A DNA stretch of 14,077 nucleotides from NCBI GenBank assembly GCA_946479255.1, contig CAMLFK010000122.1, forward strand, positions 1 to 14,077. The letters run 5' to 3'. The notes below the pieces were generated by a model. It saw only the letters and a program-made list of their open reading frames with translations, made no database searches and was not told the DNA's origin. Made by a program: the position numbers and the translations under genes. This DNA is from an uncultured Oxalobacteraceae bacterium. GTDB lineage: Bacteria > Pseudomonadota > Gammaproteobacteria > Burkholderiales > Burkholderiaceae. Numbering within the stretch: position 1 is the first letter of the stretch; every line of letters starts with the position of its first letter. Below are positions 1 through 6,960 of this stretch, one piece after another.

Positions 1-493
1 ACATATTCAGGAAGAAGGTTTCCAGGATGTCGTCGCGATGATGGCCCAGCGCGATCTTGTTGCAGCCCAGTTCATCGGCCACGCGGTACAGGATGCCGCG
101 GCGCAGGCGCGAGCACAGCGAGCAGGTGGTCTTGCCTTCCGGGATCAGGCGCTTGACGATGCTGTAGGTGTCCTGGTTTTCGATGTGGAATGGCACGCCC
201 AGCTTGGTGAGATACGCCGGCAGGATATCGGCCGGGAAGTTCGGCTGCTTCTGGTCCAGGTTGACCGCGATCAGCTCAAAACGGATCGGCGCGCGCTCGC
301 GCAAGGTCATCAGGATATCCAGCAAGGCATAGCTGTCCTTGCCGCCCGACAGGCACACCATCACCTTGTCGCCGTCTTCAATCATGTTGAAGTCGCCGAT
401 GGCCTGGCCGACCTGGCGGCACAGGCGCTTGTGCAGCTTGTTGTTCTCGTAGGCGAGCTTGTCGTCGCTGCGCTCAATGACCGTATCGTTCAT
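1..493 (-). CDS. ttcA: tRNA 2-thiocytidine biosynthesis protein TtcA (3' end beyond window)
   Basis: The 164 visible N-terminal residues carry the family signature. There is a PP-loop SGGKDS at residues 49-54, which binds ATP and adenylates C32 of the tRNA. A CSLC motif (Cys124 and Cys127) is one of the cysteine pairs that hold the Fe-S cluster, and GHHRDD follows at 150-155. TtcA proteins usually have about 300 residues, so roughly half is missing past base 1. The enzyme makes 2-thiocytidine at position 32 of certain tRNAs in the cytoplasm. The start ATG (493-491) overlaps the folB stop in an ATGA arrangement, which implies translational coupling to folB. The PP-loop plus the CxxC/GHHRDD set separates it from other PP-loop enzymes such as TilS. 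Confidence 0.95.
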   Translation of the reverse strand, partial: MNDTVIERSDDKLAYENNKLHKRLCRQVGQAIGDFNMIEDGDKVMVCLSGGKDSYALLDILMTLRERAPIRFELIAVNLDQKQPNFPADILPAYLTKLGVPFHIENQDTYSIVKRLIPEGKTTCSLCSRLRRGILYRVADELGCNKIALGHHRDDILETFFLNM

Positions 494-888
494 GCCGCAT
501 CCTTGATCTGGAATACTTCCACGCCCACGCCTTCGCAGTCCGGATACACGTCCGGCTTCATGGTCGATACCCGCACCGCGCGCACGTTCGGATGGGACAG
601 CATCGAGCGCACCACGTCGTCGCACAGGGTTTCCTGCAGGTGGACATGGCCCTCGGCCATGCGCCGTGCGATGGTCTCGCGCATGAAGTCGTAGTCGACC
701 ACTTCATGCAGCTGGTCATCCTTGGGCGTGGACAGCGCCAGCGGGATGTACAGGTCGACGTTGATCAGCACTCGCTGTTCGCCCTTTTTCTCAAAGTCGT
801 GCACGCCGATGTTGATCATGACTTCGTAGTTGCGCAGGAACAGGCGGCGGCAATCGGCCAGCTTGGGGTGGGTCAGGGCGGACAGCAT
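490..888 (-). CDS. folB: Dihydroneopterin aldolase
   Basis: The product has 132 residues, close to the usual 115-130 for FolB. It converts 7,8-dihydroneopterin to 6-hydroxymethyl-dihydropterin and glycolaldehyde in folate synthesis. Visible family features are the early [12 protein letters not shown] segment (28-39), VDYD (64-67), QETLCDDV (85-92) and a late VSTMKPDV segment in which Lys111 fits the catalytic lysine of the family. The first roughly 15 residues extend beyond the typical start but no better internal start is evident, so the ATG at 888 was kept. It sits 31 bases after the pteridine reductase stop and overlaps ttcA by 4 bases, so all three are probably one transcript. Two of the three act in pteridine metabolism. 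Confidence 0.93.
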   Translation of the reverse strand: MLSALTHPKLADCRRLFLRNYEVMINIGVHDFEKKGEQRVLINVDLYIPLALSTPKDDQLHEVVDYDFMRETIARRMAEGHVHLQETLCDDVVRSMLSHPNVRAVRVSTMKPDVYPDCEGVGVEVFQIKDAA

Positions 889-919
889 AGAGGGGCTTTC
901 TTGTATGTGAAAAAATGTT

Positions 920-1696
920 TTATTCAGTAAGGAACATGACGTCGCGCGCCAGCGGCATCAGGTGCTGGCCGCCATCGACCAGCAAGGTGGTGCCGGTCAC
1001 GGCGCGCGCGCCGGCCAGGTAGCAGACGGCGTCGGCAATGTCTTGCGGCTCGCTTGAGCGCTGCAATGGCGTGGCCGTGTGGGCCTTGGCGAAGCCGGCT
1101 TGGGTCTGGTCGCCCGACACCATGGTCAATCCGGGCGACAGGCCGACCACGCGCACCGTGGGCGCCAGCGCCTGCGCCAGCATGGTGGTGGCGGTCTGCA
1201 GCGCCGCCTTGGACAGCGTGTACGACAAAAAATCCGGGTTCAGGTTATCCAGCTTTTGGTCGAGCAAGTTGATCACCACGGCCTGGCTGCCGCTTGGGGT
1301 GGCGGCATGCAGGGCCTGCGCCAGCAGCAGCGGCGCGGCGACGTTGGCCTGCATCAGCCCGGCCAGCAGGCTTGGGGAAAATTCGGTGGCGCTGTCGAAC
1401 TCGAACTGCGAGGCGTTATTGACCACGCAGACTAGCGATCCAAAGGCGTCGATGGCGCGGCCGACCAGCGCGCGCGTGGCCGCCTCGTCCCTCAGGTCGC
1501 ATTGCAGGGTCACGGCGCGCCGGCCGAGCGCGCGCACGGCTGCGGCCGTGTCCTCGGCTTCGGCGGCGGAGGCACGGTAATGCACCGCCACGTCCCAGCC
1601 GGCCGCGGCCAGGCCGAGCGCGATGGCGCGGCCGATGCGCTTGCCGGCGCCGGTCACGAGGGCGCAACGGGAAATTATGTTTGCTTGAGCCTGCAT
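920..1696 (-). CDS. SDR-family pteridine reductase (FolM/PTR1-type)
   Basis: A 258-residue short-chain dehydrogenase. TGAGKRIG (15-22) is the nucleotide-binding loop; the basic KR pair in it is typical of NADPH-dependent pteridine reductases. NNAS lies at 93-96, YTLSK gives Tyr159 and Lys163, and LVDGG is near the C-terminus. The usual catalytic Ser position reads NLLDQ, placing Asp146 thirteen residues before Tyr159. This is the Asp-Tyr-Lys arrangement of PTR1 (Asp181/Tyr194/Lys198 in Leishmania PTR1). Together with folB directly downstream, this supports reduction of dihydropterins or dihydrofolate (FolM-like). The frame stays open to 1822, but the ATG at 1696 places the Rossmann strand at the usual distance. 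No strong ribosome binding site is visible. The exact substrate (monapterin, biopterin or folate) cannot be read from sequence. Confidence 0.85.
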   Translation of the reverse strand: MQAQANIISRCALVTGAGKRIGRAIALGLAAAGWDVAVHYRASAAEAEDTAAAVRALGRRAVTLQCDLRDEAATRALVGRAIDAFGSLVCVVNNASQFEFDSATEFSPSLLAGLMQANVAAPLLLAQALHAATPSGSQAVVINLLDQKLDNLNPDFLSYTLSKAALQTATTMLAQALAPTVRVVGLSPGLTMVSGDQTQAGFAKAHTATPLQRSSEPQDIADAVCYLAGARAVTGTTLLVDGGQHLMPLARDVMFLTE

Positions 1697-1718
1697 GGGT
1701 GCGTGTGCGAAGTTTGTT

Positions 1719-1742
1719 ACCGTGTTTGTGACCGTGTTTGTA
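1719..1742. repeat. Tandem 12-bp repeat in divergent promoter region
   Basis: Two head-to-tail copies of ACCGTGTTTGT(G/A) occupy 1719-1730 and 1731-1742. A partial AGTTTGTT copy precedes them. They lie between the divergent starts of the pteridine reductase and the methyltransferase, and the second copy overlaps the proposed -35 of the latter. If the reductase used an upstream start, the repeat would encode a Thr-Asn-Thr-Val repeat, which looks less likely. Confidence 0.6.
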
Positions 1743-1767
1743 AGTGCAGTTCTGTTGTCGCTACAAT
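1738..1767 (+). promoter_or_regulatory. Sigma70-like promoter, possibly giving a leaderless mRNA
   Basis: TTGTAA (1738-1743), an 18-bp spacer, then TACAAT (1762-1767). The methyltransferase ATG at 1774 begins only 6 bases after the -10 box, so transcription would start at or right next to the start codon. This is a by-eye match, with no transcript data. Confidence 0.5.
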
Positions 1768-1773
1768 GCCGGA

Positions 1774-2922
1774 ATGTCCCTACCTGAACCCGATAGCGAC
1801 GCGCTGGCCGCGTCCCACGCATTGCAGCAGCAGATCGCCGGCGAGATCGCGCGCGCCGATGGCGTCATTTCCTTCGCCCGTTTCATGGAACTGGCGCTGT
1901 ATGCGCCCGGCCTGGGCTACTACAGCGGCGGCGCCGCGAAACTGGGCGCGCCCGGCGACTTTACCACCGCGCCTGAGCTTTCCAGCCTGTATGGGGCCAC
2001 GCTGGCGCACACGGCAGCCGCTATTATCGCCCAAAGTTCGCCCAACATCCTCGAATTCGGTGCCGGCACCGGCAAACTGGCACGCGATGTACTCACCGAA
2101 CTGGCTGCGCTGGGCGTACAGCTGGACAGCTATTGCATCATCGAACTGTCCGGCGAACTGCGCGCGCGCCAGCAGGAGGCGCTCAAGGATTTCCCCGAGG
2201 TGCGCTGGCTGGACGACTTCCCGCCCGTCTTCCACGGCGCGGTGCTGGCCAATGAAGTGCTCGACGCCATGCCGGTCCACCTCGTTACCCGGCGCGCAGG
2301 CGCCTGGCAGGAACTGATGGTCACCATCGAGGAAGGCGCCTTCGCCTTCACGCCGCGTCCCCTCGGCGCCGGGCTGCACGCCCATCTGGCGCGCCAGGTG
2401 CCGGAGGCCGATGCGCTGCCGGAGGGCTACGTCACCGAAATCCACCCGATCGCCTGCGGCTTCATGGCCTCGCTGGCGCGCATGCTGCAAGCCGGCAAGG
2501 GCGCGGCCATCCTGGTCGATTACGGCTTCCCGGCCCACGAATATTATCTGGACCAGCGCAGCACCGGCACGGTCATGTGCCACTACCGCCACCACGCCCA
2601 TCCGGAACCGTTCTACCTGCCGGGTCTGCAAGACATCACCGCCCACGTGGATTTCACCGCGATGGCGCTGGCCGCCCAGGATGCCGGACTGATTGTCCTG
2701 GCCTACATGAGCCAGGCCTCCTTCCTGCTGGCGGGCGGCATCGGCGAACTGCTGCTGCGCCACGATCCGGCCGATCCCAAAGCCTATTTACCGCATGCCA
2801 ACGCCGTGCAAAAGCTGGTGTCGCCGGCCGAAATGGGTGAGCTGTTCAAGGTGCTGGTGGTCGGCCACGGCGTCACGATTCCGCAGGCAATCGTGCGCGC
2901 CGACCGCAGCCACCGCCTGTAG
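1774..2922 (+). CDS. SAM-dependent methyltransferase, MidA/NDUFAF7 family (DUF185)
   Basis: A 382-residue protein, typical of the family. Signatures in order: SFARFMELALYAPGLGYY (33-50), GDFTTAPELS (61-70), the SAM-binding EFGAGTG loop (94-100), NEVLDAMPVH (160-169) and a DYGFPAHEYY region (249-258). It ends with the family's GDFTAH-like element in the form ITAHVDFTA. Human NDUFAF7 methylates an arginine of complex I subunit NDUFS2; the bacterial substrate is not established. The ATG at 1774 is preferred over GTG at 1744 because the extra ten residues have no family counterpart and overlap the proposed promoter. It is divergent from the folate operon and its 3' side is followed by 143 non-coding bases. 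Confidence 0.9.
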   Translation: MSLPEPDSDALAASHALQQQIAGEIARADGVISFARFMELALYAPGLGYYSGGAAKLGAPGDFTTAPELSSLYGATLAHTAAAIIAQSSPNILEFGAGTGKLARDVLTELAALGVQLDSYCIIELSGELRARQQEALKDFPEVRWLDDFPPVFHGAVLANEVLDAMPVHLVTRRAGAWQELMVTIEEGAFAFTPRPLGAGLHAHLARQVPEADALPEGYVTEIHPIACGFMASLARMLQAGKGAAILVDYGFPAHEYYLDQRSTGTVMCHYRHHAHPEPFYLPGLQDITAHVDFTAMALAAQDAGLIVLAYMSQASFLLAGGIGELLLRHDPADPKAYLPHANAVQKLVSPAEMGELFKVLVVGHGVTIPQAIVRADRSHRL

Positions 2923-2999
2923 ACTTCATGGCAATTTTGCGGTGTGGACATGCGTGCCTGCTTGATCGAAGCCTGGGAGATGGACGCTCAGCGGCCGGT

Positions 3000-3026
3000 A
3001 TCGGCTATCATGAAGCAATAGCCGAT
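3000..3026. promoter_or_regulatory. Perfect 9-N9-9 inverted repeat (candidate operator)
   Basis: ATCGGCTAT (3000-3008) and its exact reverse complement ATAGCCGAT (3018-3026) flank a 9-base spacer, 40 bp before the J-protein start. No T-tract follows, so it is not a standard terminator for the methyltransferase gene. The spacing equals that of the CIRCE operator (9-N9-9) of HrcA-controlled chaperone genes, but the sequence differs from CIRCE. A second short palindrome, GATCG-TGT-CGATC, directly overlaps its right end (3024-3036). Confidence 0.55.
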
Positions 3027-3065
3027 CGTGTCGATCGCGGTGTTCTCCCCGGACTCTTCTGAAGC

Positions 3066-4022
3066 ATGGCCAAGATTCATACTCACTATGACAACCTGAA
3101 GGTGGCGCGCGGCGCCCCGGCGGAGGTCATTCGCGCTGCCTATAAGGTGCTGAGCCAGAAATATCATCCGGACAAAAATCCGCATGACGAGAAGGCCGCG
3201 CGCATCATGGCGATCATCAATAGCGCCTACAACATCTTGTCCGACCCGGTGCGCCGGCGCGAGCATGACGAGTGGATCGCTGCCGAGGAATGGGAAATCG
3301 ACTGGTTAGAGAGCACGCGCCTGGAAGACGGCCGATCGGCCAGCGAAAAGTCCGCGCAGCAGTGGGAAGACCCGCATGTGGAAGCGCCGCGGCCGCGCAA
3401 CAAGTACCAGATGCTGCGCGATCCACGCTGGTGGGGCGCCATGGCGCTGTGCCTGGCGCTGGGCGGCGTGGCCGGCGCCTTGCTGATGGGGCAGCCCCGG
3501 GTCATGCCGGTGGCCGTGGCCAGCGCCATGGTCAAGGCCGATTCGCGCGCCAGCACGCCCGGGCGCGACGAGCACGGCGATGCCTGGGCGCTGGCACGCA
3601 GCCACGCGGCCGACAGCAACCGCCCGCCGGCCGACATCAAGGCGCTCGGCATCACCCAGCTGATCGTTCCGGCGCGCGCGCCCGACTGCGAGACCGAGCT
3701 GCACTCGCTGATTTCACCTAACGGCGAGCCATGGCCGGCGCAGTCCGGCTATGTCGACGGTTTCCCGGTCGGCAATCAGGGCAAGGAGATGGAACTGATG
3801 GTGGATAACACCGCGAATGGCTCGCCGGTGCTGGTGAAGGTGTACGATATGGAGCGCCGCTCCAACGTGCGCCATGTGTACCTGCTGGCGCACGACAGCA
3901 TCACGATCGACAAGCTGGCCGCCGGCAAGTACGAAGTGCGTTACCAGAACATCGAAGTGGGCGGCGACAAGGCGTCCTGCCTGCAGCGGCACAAGCGTGC
4001 CGTGCTGGCCGGGCAGCGTTAG
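3066..4022 (+). CDS. Membrane-anchored J-domain (DnaJ-like) protein
   Basis: 318 residues. An N-terminal J-domain (about 6-70) has the HPD motif at 34-36 inside KYHPDKN, which would stimulate the ATPase of a DnaK-type Hsp70. There is no Gly/Phe region, zinc finger or DnaJ C-terminal substrate domain, so it is not DnaJ itself. After a charged linker, one hydrophobic segment (about 122-142) follows several basic residues, predicting J-domain in the cytoplasm and the C-terminus in the periplasm. The C-terminal part (about 205-306) looks like a small beta-rich domain ending in DKLAAGKYEVRYQNIEVG, with Cys208 and Cys305 possibly disulfide-bonded. I do not recognise that domain's family; it faintly resembles PEGA/carboxypeptidase-regulatory-like folds. 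Its gene stands alone, with an inverted repeat in front and a terminator at its stop. Confidence 0.85.
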   Translation: MAKIHTHYDNLKVARGAPAEVIRAAYKVLSQKYHPDKNPHDEKAARIMAIINSAYNILSDPVRRREHDEWIAAEEWEIDWLESTRLEDGRSASEKSAQQWEDPHVEAPRPRNKYQMLRDPRWWGAMALCLALGGVAGALLMGQPRVMPVAVASAMVKADSRASTPGRDEHGDAWALARSHAADSNRPPADIKALGITQLIVPARAPDCETELHSLISPNGEPWPAQSGYVDGFPVGNQGKEMELMVDNTANGSPVLVKVYDMERRSNVRHVYLLAHDSITIDKLAAGKYEVRYQNIEVGGDKASCLQRHKRAVLAGQR

Positions 4023-4037
4023 CTCCCCGGCCTTTTT
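4007..4037 (+). terminator. Rho-independent terminator of the J-protein gene
   Basis: GGCCGGG (4007-4013) pairs with CCCGGCC (4026-4032). An inner AGC/GCT stem with a GTTA loop adds to it, and TTTTT follows at 4033-4037. The left arm and the stop codon are inside the hairpin, so the terminator overlaps the end of the coding region. The reverse strand has no T-run on its side, so it works for + transcripts only. Confidence 0.8.
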
Positions 4038-4089
4038 CATGTGCCCCAAGCTGTGCCTCTTGGCCGGCAAGTGCTTCAGCTTGGACATG
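4038..4089. repeat. Long imperfect inverted repeat between convergent genes
   Basis: CATGT (4038-4042) plus CCAAGCTG (4046-4053) pair with CAGCTTGG (4077-4084) plus ACATG (4085-4089). A 3-base bulge sits in the left arm, and an inner CTTG/CAAG stem (4059-4062 / 4068-4071) extends the structure. It lies between the convergent J-protein and kinase genes. It may be a REP-like element or an mRNA 3'-end structure. No homologous copy is seen elsewhere in this window. Confidence 0.45.
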
Positions 4090-4171
4090 CGCAAGTAGGC
4101 GATGGCGATGAAGTTCTTTACTGGGCGGCTCACCTGAAACCGGCCGCTATTGACAGTCCTCACTCCCTGGT

Positions 4172-6355
4172 TTACGGGCCTTGGAGCGACCGATCAGGAA
4201 ACCCCTGGGCTTGATCCATATATCGCACTACCAGGCTCAGGATCGCCTGAGAACGATAGCTCTTGGCCAGTAGGGTCAGTTGCTCGGCGAAAGGACGATA
4301 GAGTTCGTCGAGCGCGATCAGATAACTGGCCCGCAGCAGAATATCTTGCATATTGCCGACCATGGCCAGGTGATGCAGGATTTCCATCTCCGGCGCCGGC
4401 GGCGCCACCAGCCTCGGCTCCGCCTTCTGTTCCCGAGCAAGCTGCGTTGCCGGCGGCACGACTATCCATTCGAGCTTCAGCAGGGGGCCAATCTGGATCA
4501 ATAGCCGCTCCAGGTTGATCGGCTTCGGCAGAAACGCAGACGCCCCGGCCGCCAGGCTGCTCGCCTTGTCGCCACCGTAAGCGCTGGCGGAAATCGCGAT
4601 GATGGGAATATCGTTGCAATCAGGCGACTGCCGCAAGCGGCGCATGGTTTCCAGCCCGTCCATTCCAGGCATGACGATATCCATCAGGATCAAGTCTGGC
4701 CGCAGCGCGCGGGCTTGTTCCAGCCCCTCGCTGCCGTTCGCCGCCTCTCTCATCGTGAAACCCAGCGGACCGAGCATGTCGCTCAGCACCATCCGGTTCT
4801 CGCTGACGTCATCGACGACCAATACCGTCTTGCGCGACCCTTCATAGCCGCTGACCACCGCTTGCGGGGATGGTATCGCCCCCGCTTCCAGCACCGGCGC
4901 GTCCAATTCAAACCAGAATGTGCTGCCTTGGCCGACTTGGCTGTCGACGCGGATCTCGCTGCCCATCAGGCGCAATAACTGGCGGCTGATCGCCAGCCCC
5001 AGCCCCGTCCCGCCCAGCCGGCGCTGCCTGTCGCCCGCCTGCTCGAACAGCTCGAAGATGGCTTGCAATTCTTCCTCCGCGATGCCGACGCCGCTATCGC
5101 GTACCTCGAAGCGCAAGCGGGCCGGCGCGGTGAAGCGCACCCGCAGCGTCACTTGGCCGCAGTCGGTGAACTTGACAGCATTCGTCAACAGGTTCAGCAG
5201 TGCCTGGCGCAGCCGCTTCTCGTCGGCCTGTATCACTACCGGCAAGTCGGCGGCGATATCGCTGATAAAGGTTAGCCCCTTCTGCATGGCCTTTACGGCG
5301 ACAATTTCGGTCACGGCCCGCAGAAATTCCGGCAGCGCAAGCGGCGTCTCGTAAAGCTCGAGCTTGTTGGCCTCGATCTTGGCGAAGTCCAGGATATCGT
5401 TGATCAGGTTCAGCAGCTGCTCGCCGCCTTGCAGGATCACGTCCAGCCCCCTGAGCTGCTTGTCGTCGAGCGTTGCGTCGCGTTGCAATATCTGCGCATA
5501 GCCCAGGATGCCATTCAAGGGCGTGCGAAGTTCATGGCTCATGTTGGCAAGGAAGGCGCCCTTGGCCTGGTTGGCCGCTTGTGCCTCATCGCGGGCCGAC
5601 AGCAATTCCGCCGTACGCTGTTGAACGGTTTTCTCCAGCTGATCCTTGTTATTCCTGAGTGCATCTTCTTGCTTCTGGATAGCTTCCATCATGGCGTTGA
5701 AGTTTTGGCCCAGCAGAGCCACTTCATCGGTGCCGGTGGTCGGCACACGCTGCTTGTAATCGGCCCGTGAATGTATCTGTTCAACCGTCTTGGCCAGCGT
5801 AGCGATAGGGAGGACGATGGTTTGTTGGAGAGCTGCCAGTAGTCCTAGGGAAACTCCCCCTAACAGCACGCCCACCACCGCGGCAAATACCAGCAAGGTA
5901 TTGCGCGTTTGGCGGTTGATTCCCTCCAGGTCCGACGCGAGGTACAAATGCGCGCCGTCGCGCAGGTTGTGAATCAGCACTACGGCATTTCGATCAATAT
6001 GAACAGAAATACCATCGGCCTTGCCCGGATAGGGCGGCATTTTCGCGAAAGACTGAATGCCATAGCGGGCCAGAACCCTGTTGTCCCCCAAATTGATTTG
6101 CGCTTCCAGGATTTGCGGGGCGGCCCGCAATGTATCGAGAATTTCCTGGGCTCGGGCGGCGTCCTCGAAGGCGACCGCTGCTTCCGCGCCGACGGAAACC
6201 AATTGGGCATAGGGCGCCATGATTTGCAGGGCGCGGTTTTCCAGCGTGAGGTGTTCAAACAGCACGAACGCTGCGCTCGCCGAGGCGAAGGCCAGCAATG
6301 CCGCGATAAACAACACAAGTATCAATTTTCCGCGGATGGTTCGCTGCCGAATCAT
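4172..6355 (-). CDS. Hybrid sensor histidine kinase (CHASE8-HAMP-HisKA-HATPase-REC)
   Basis: Residue numbers follow the 731-residue reading from GTG 6367; ATG 6355 (727 residues) is used here because it starts just before the first membrane helix. The order is TM1 (about 15-36), a CHASE8-like periplasmic domain (about 40-150), TM2 (about 157-180), HAMP (180-235), a coiled coil, and HisKA with phospho-acceptor His278 in [10 protein letters not shown]. The ATPase domain follows, with [10 protein letters not shown] (392-401), DSGVGI (424-429) and GGTGLGL (452-458). The receiver has acidic pair Asp519/Asp520, phospho-site Asp563, Ser593 and Lys615. A helical tail (about 655-718) follows with no conserved HPt histidine evident. 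The same CHASE8/HAMP front end occurs in the diguanylate cyclase YfiN, where YfiR controls it. Its start overlaps the end of the YfiR-family gene. No response regulator or HPt gene is adjacent, so its output partner is unknown. Confidence 0.92.
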   Translation of the reverse strand: MIRQRTIRGKLILVLFIAALLAFASASAAFVLFEHLTLENRALQIMAPYAQLVSVGAEAAVAFEDAARAQEILDTLRAAPQILEAQINLGDNRVLARYGIQSFAKMPPYPGKADGISVHIDRNAVVLIHNLRDGAHLYLASDLEGINRQTRNTLLVFAAVVGVLLGGVSLGLLAALQQTIVLPIATLAKTVEQIHSRADYKQRVPTTGTDEVALLGQNFNAMMEAIQKQEDALRNNKDQLEKTVQQRTAELLSARDEAQAANQAKGAFLANMSHELRTPLNGILGYAQILQRDATLDDKQLRGLDVILQGGEQLLNLINDILDFAKIEANKLELYETPLALPEFLRAVTEIVAVKAMQKGLTFISDIAADLPVVIQADEKRLRQALLNLLTNAVKFTDCGQVTLRVRFTAPARLRFEVRDSGVGIAEEELQAIFELFEQAGDRQRRLGGTGLGLAISRQLLRLMGSEIRVDSQVGQGSTFWFELDAPVLEAGAIPSPQAVVSGYEGSRKTVLVVDDVSENRMVLSDMLGPLGFTMREAANGSEGLEQARALRPDLILMDIVMPGMDGLETMRRLRQSPDCNDIPIIAISASAYGGDKASSLAAGASAFLPKPINLERLLIQIGPLLKLEWIVVPPATQLAREQKAEPRLVAPPAPEMEILHHLAMVGNMQDILLRASYLIALDELYRPFAEQLTLLAKSYRSQAILSLVVRYMDQAQGFPDRSLQGP

Positions 6356-6357
6356 GA

Positions 6358-6960
6358 TCACCGCCACTTCTTCACCGCACCGTTCTCCACGACGTTTCTC
6401 GACACTTCCAACATCTTGGTCGGTATCGACAAGGAAGCAAAACGCGATTGATCGAGGTTAATACTCATTTCCACCCGATCCCCAACCTGAAACTGGATGA
6501 TGCCGCCTTCTCGCAAAAAATCGGACGCATCGCCTACCGTCAAGATTGGCGATTTTTTTAAATCCGCCAGGGCGGCGCGGCGTTTCGCGGCATCTTGGTA
6601 CGCGACATAGACGATCTGACACCGCGGCAATTCATCCAGGTTTTCCGCGCGATGGATTTCAAATGGCCGCCCCTGTTCGGTGCGCCCCATCAGCGTTTTA
6701 TCCAGGATATCGCCAAAGGGATCATTGCCGAGAACACAGATTTTCCAGGAAGAATGATCACCGGTGAAAGCATCGACAGGCCAAGTGACGTAATGGGTGA
6801 AATTGCGCAGGAAAGCGGCCTTGACCTTGTTCGGGTTCGCCGTCACCAGTTCTTGGCTCGCGACAATCTGTGGCAGATACATCATGAGCAGCATCGCAAT
6901 GGCACTTCGACCAAAACCACGAAAACGGTCCGCATCTCTTCTGGATAGGCCCACCGTCAA
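6358..6960 (-). CDS. YfiR-family periplasmic protein (DUF4154)
   Basis: 200 residues. A signal peptide is visible (hydrophobic 19-34, likely cut near VAS|Q at 35/36). The mature part has the family pattern: NKVKAAFLRNFTHYVTWP (44-61), ICVLGNDPFG (74-83), CQIVYVA (114-120), ILTVGD (139-144) and the GGIIQF/EMSINLD stretch (152-170). Cys75 and Cys114 are 39 apart, the same spacing as the Cys71-Cys110 pair of Pseudomonas aeruginosa YfiR. These are the only cysteines, so the second YfiR pair is missing. YfiR is known to bind and repress the periplasmic domain of the cyclase YfiN; here the natural partner is the downstream CHASE8 kinase. The TTG start (6960-6958) overlaps the receptor stop TGA and is supported by that overlap; a GTG at 6954 is the alternative. 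Confidence 0.85.
   Translation of the reverse strand: MTVGLSRRDADRFRGFGRSAIAMLLMMYLPQIVASQELVTANPNKVKAAFLRNFTHYVTWPVDAFTGDHSSWKICVLGNDPFGDILDKTLMGRTEQGRPFEIHRAENLDELPRCQIVYVAYQDAAKRRAALADLKKSPILTVGDASDFLREGGIIQFQVGDRVEMSINLDQSRFASLSIPTKMLEVSRNVVENGAVKKWR

Noticed and set aside
1780..2763. 327-codon open frame on the minus strand
   Set aside because: Antisense shadow of the MidA-type methyltransferase gene.
4040..4163. Possible transposase C-terminal remnant on the minus strand (GRFQVSRPVKNFIAIAYLR)
   Set aside because: The short reading looked protein-like but could not be tied to any transposase family, and the region is dominated by the inverted repeat.
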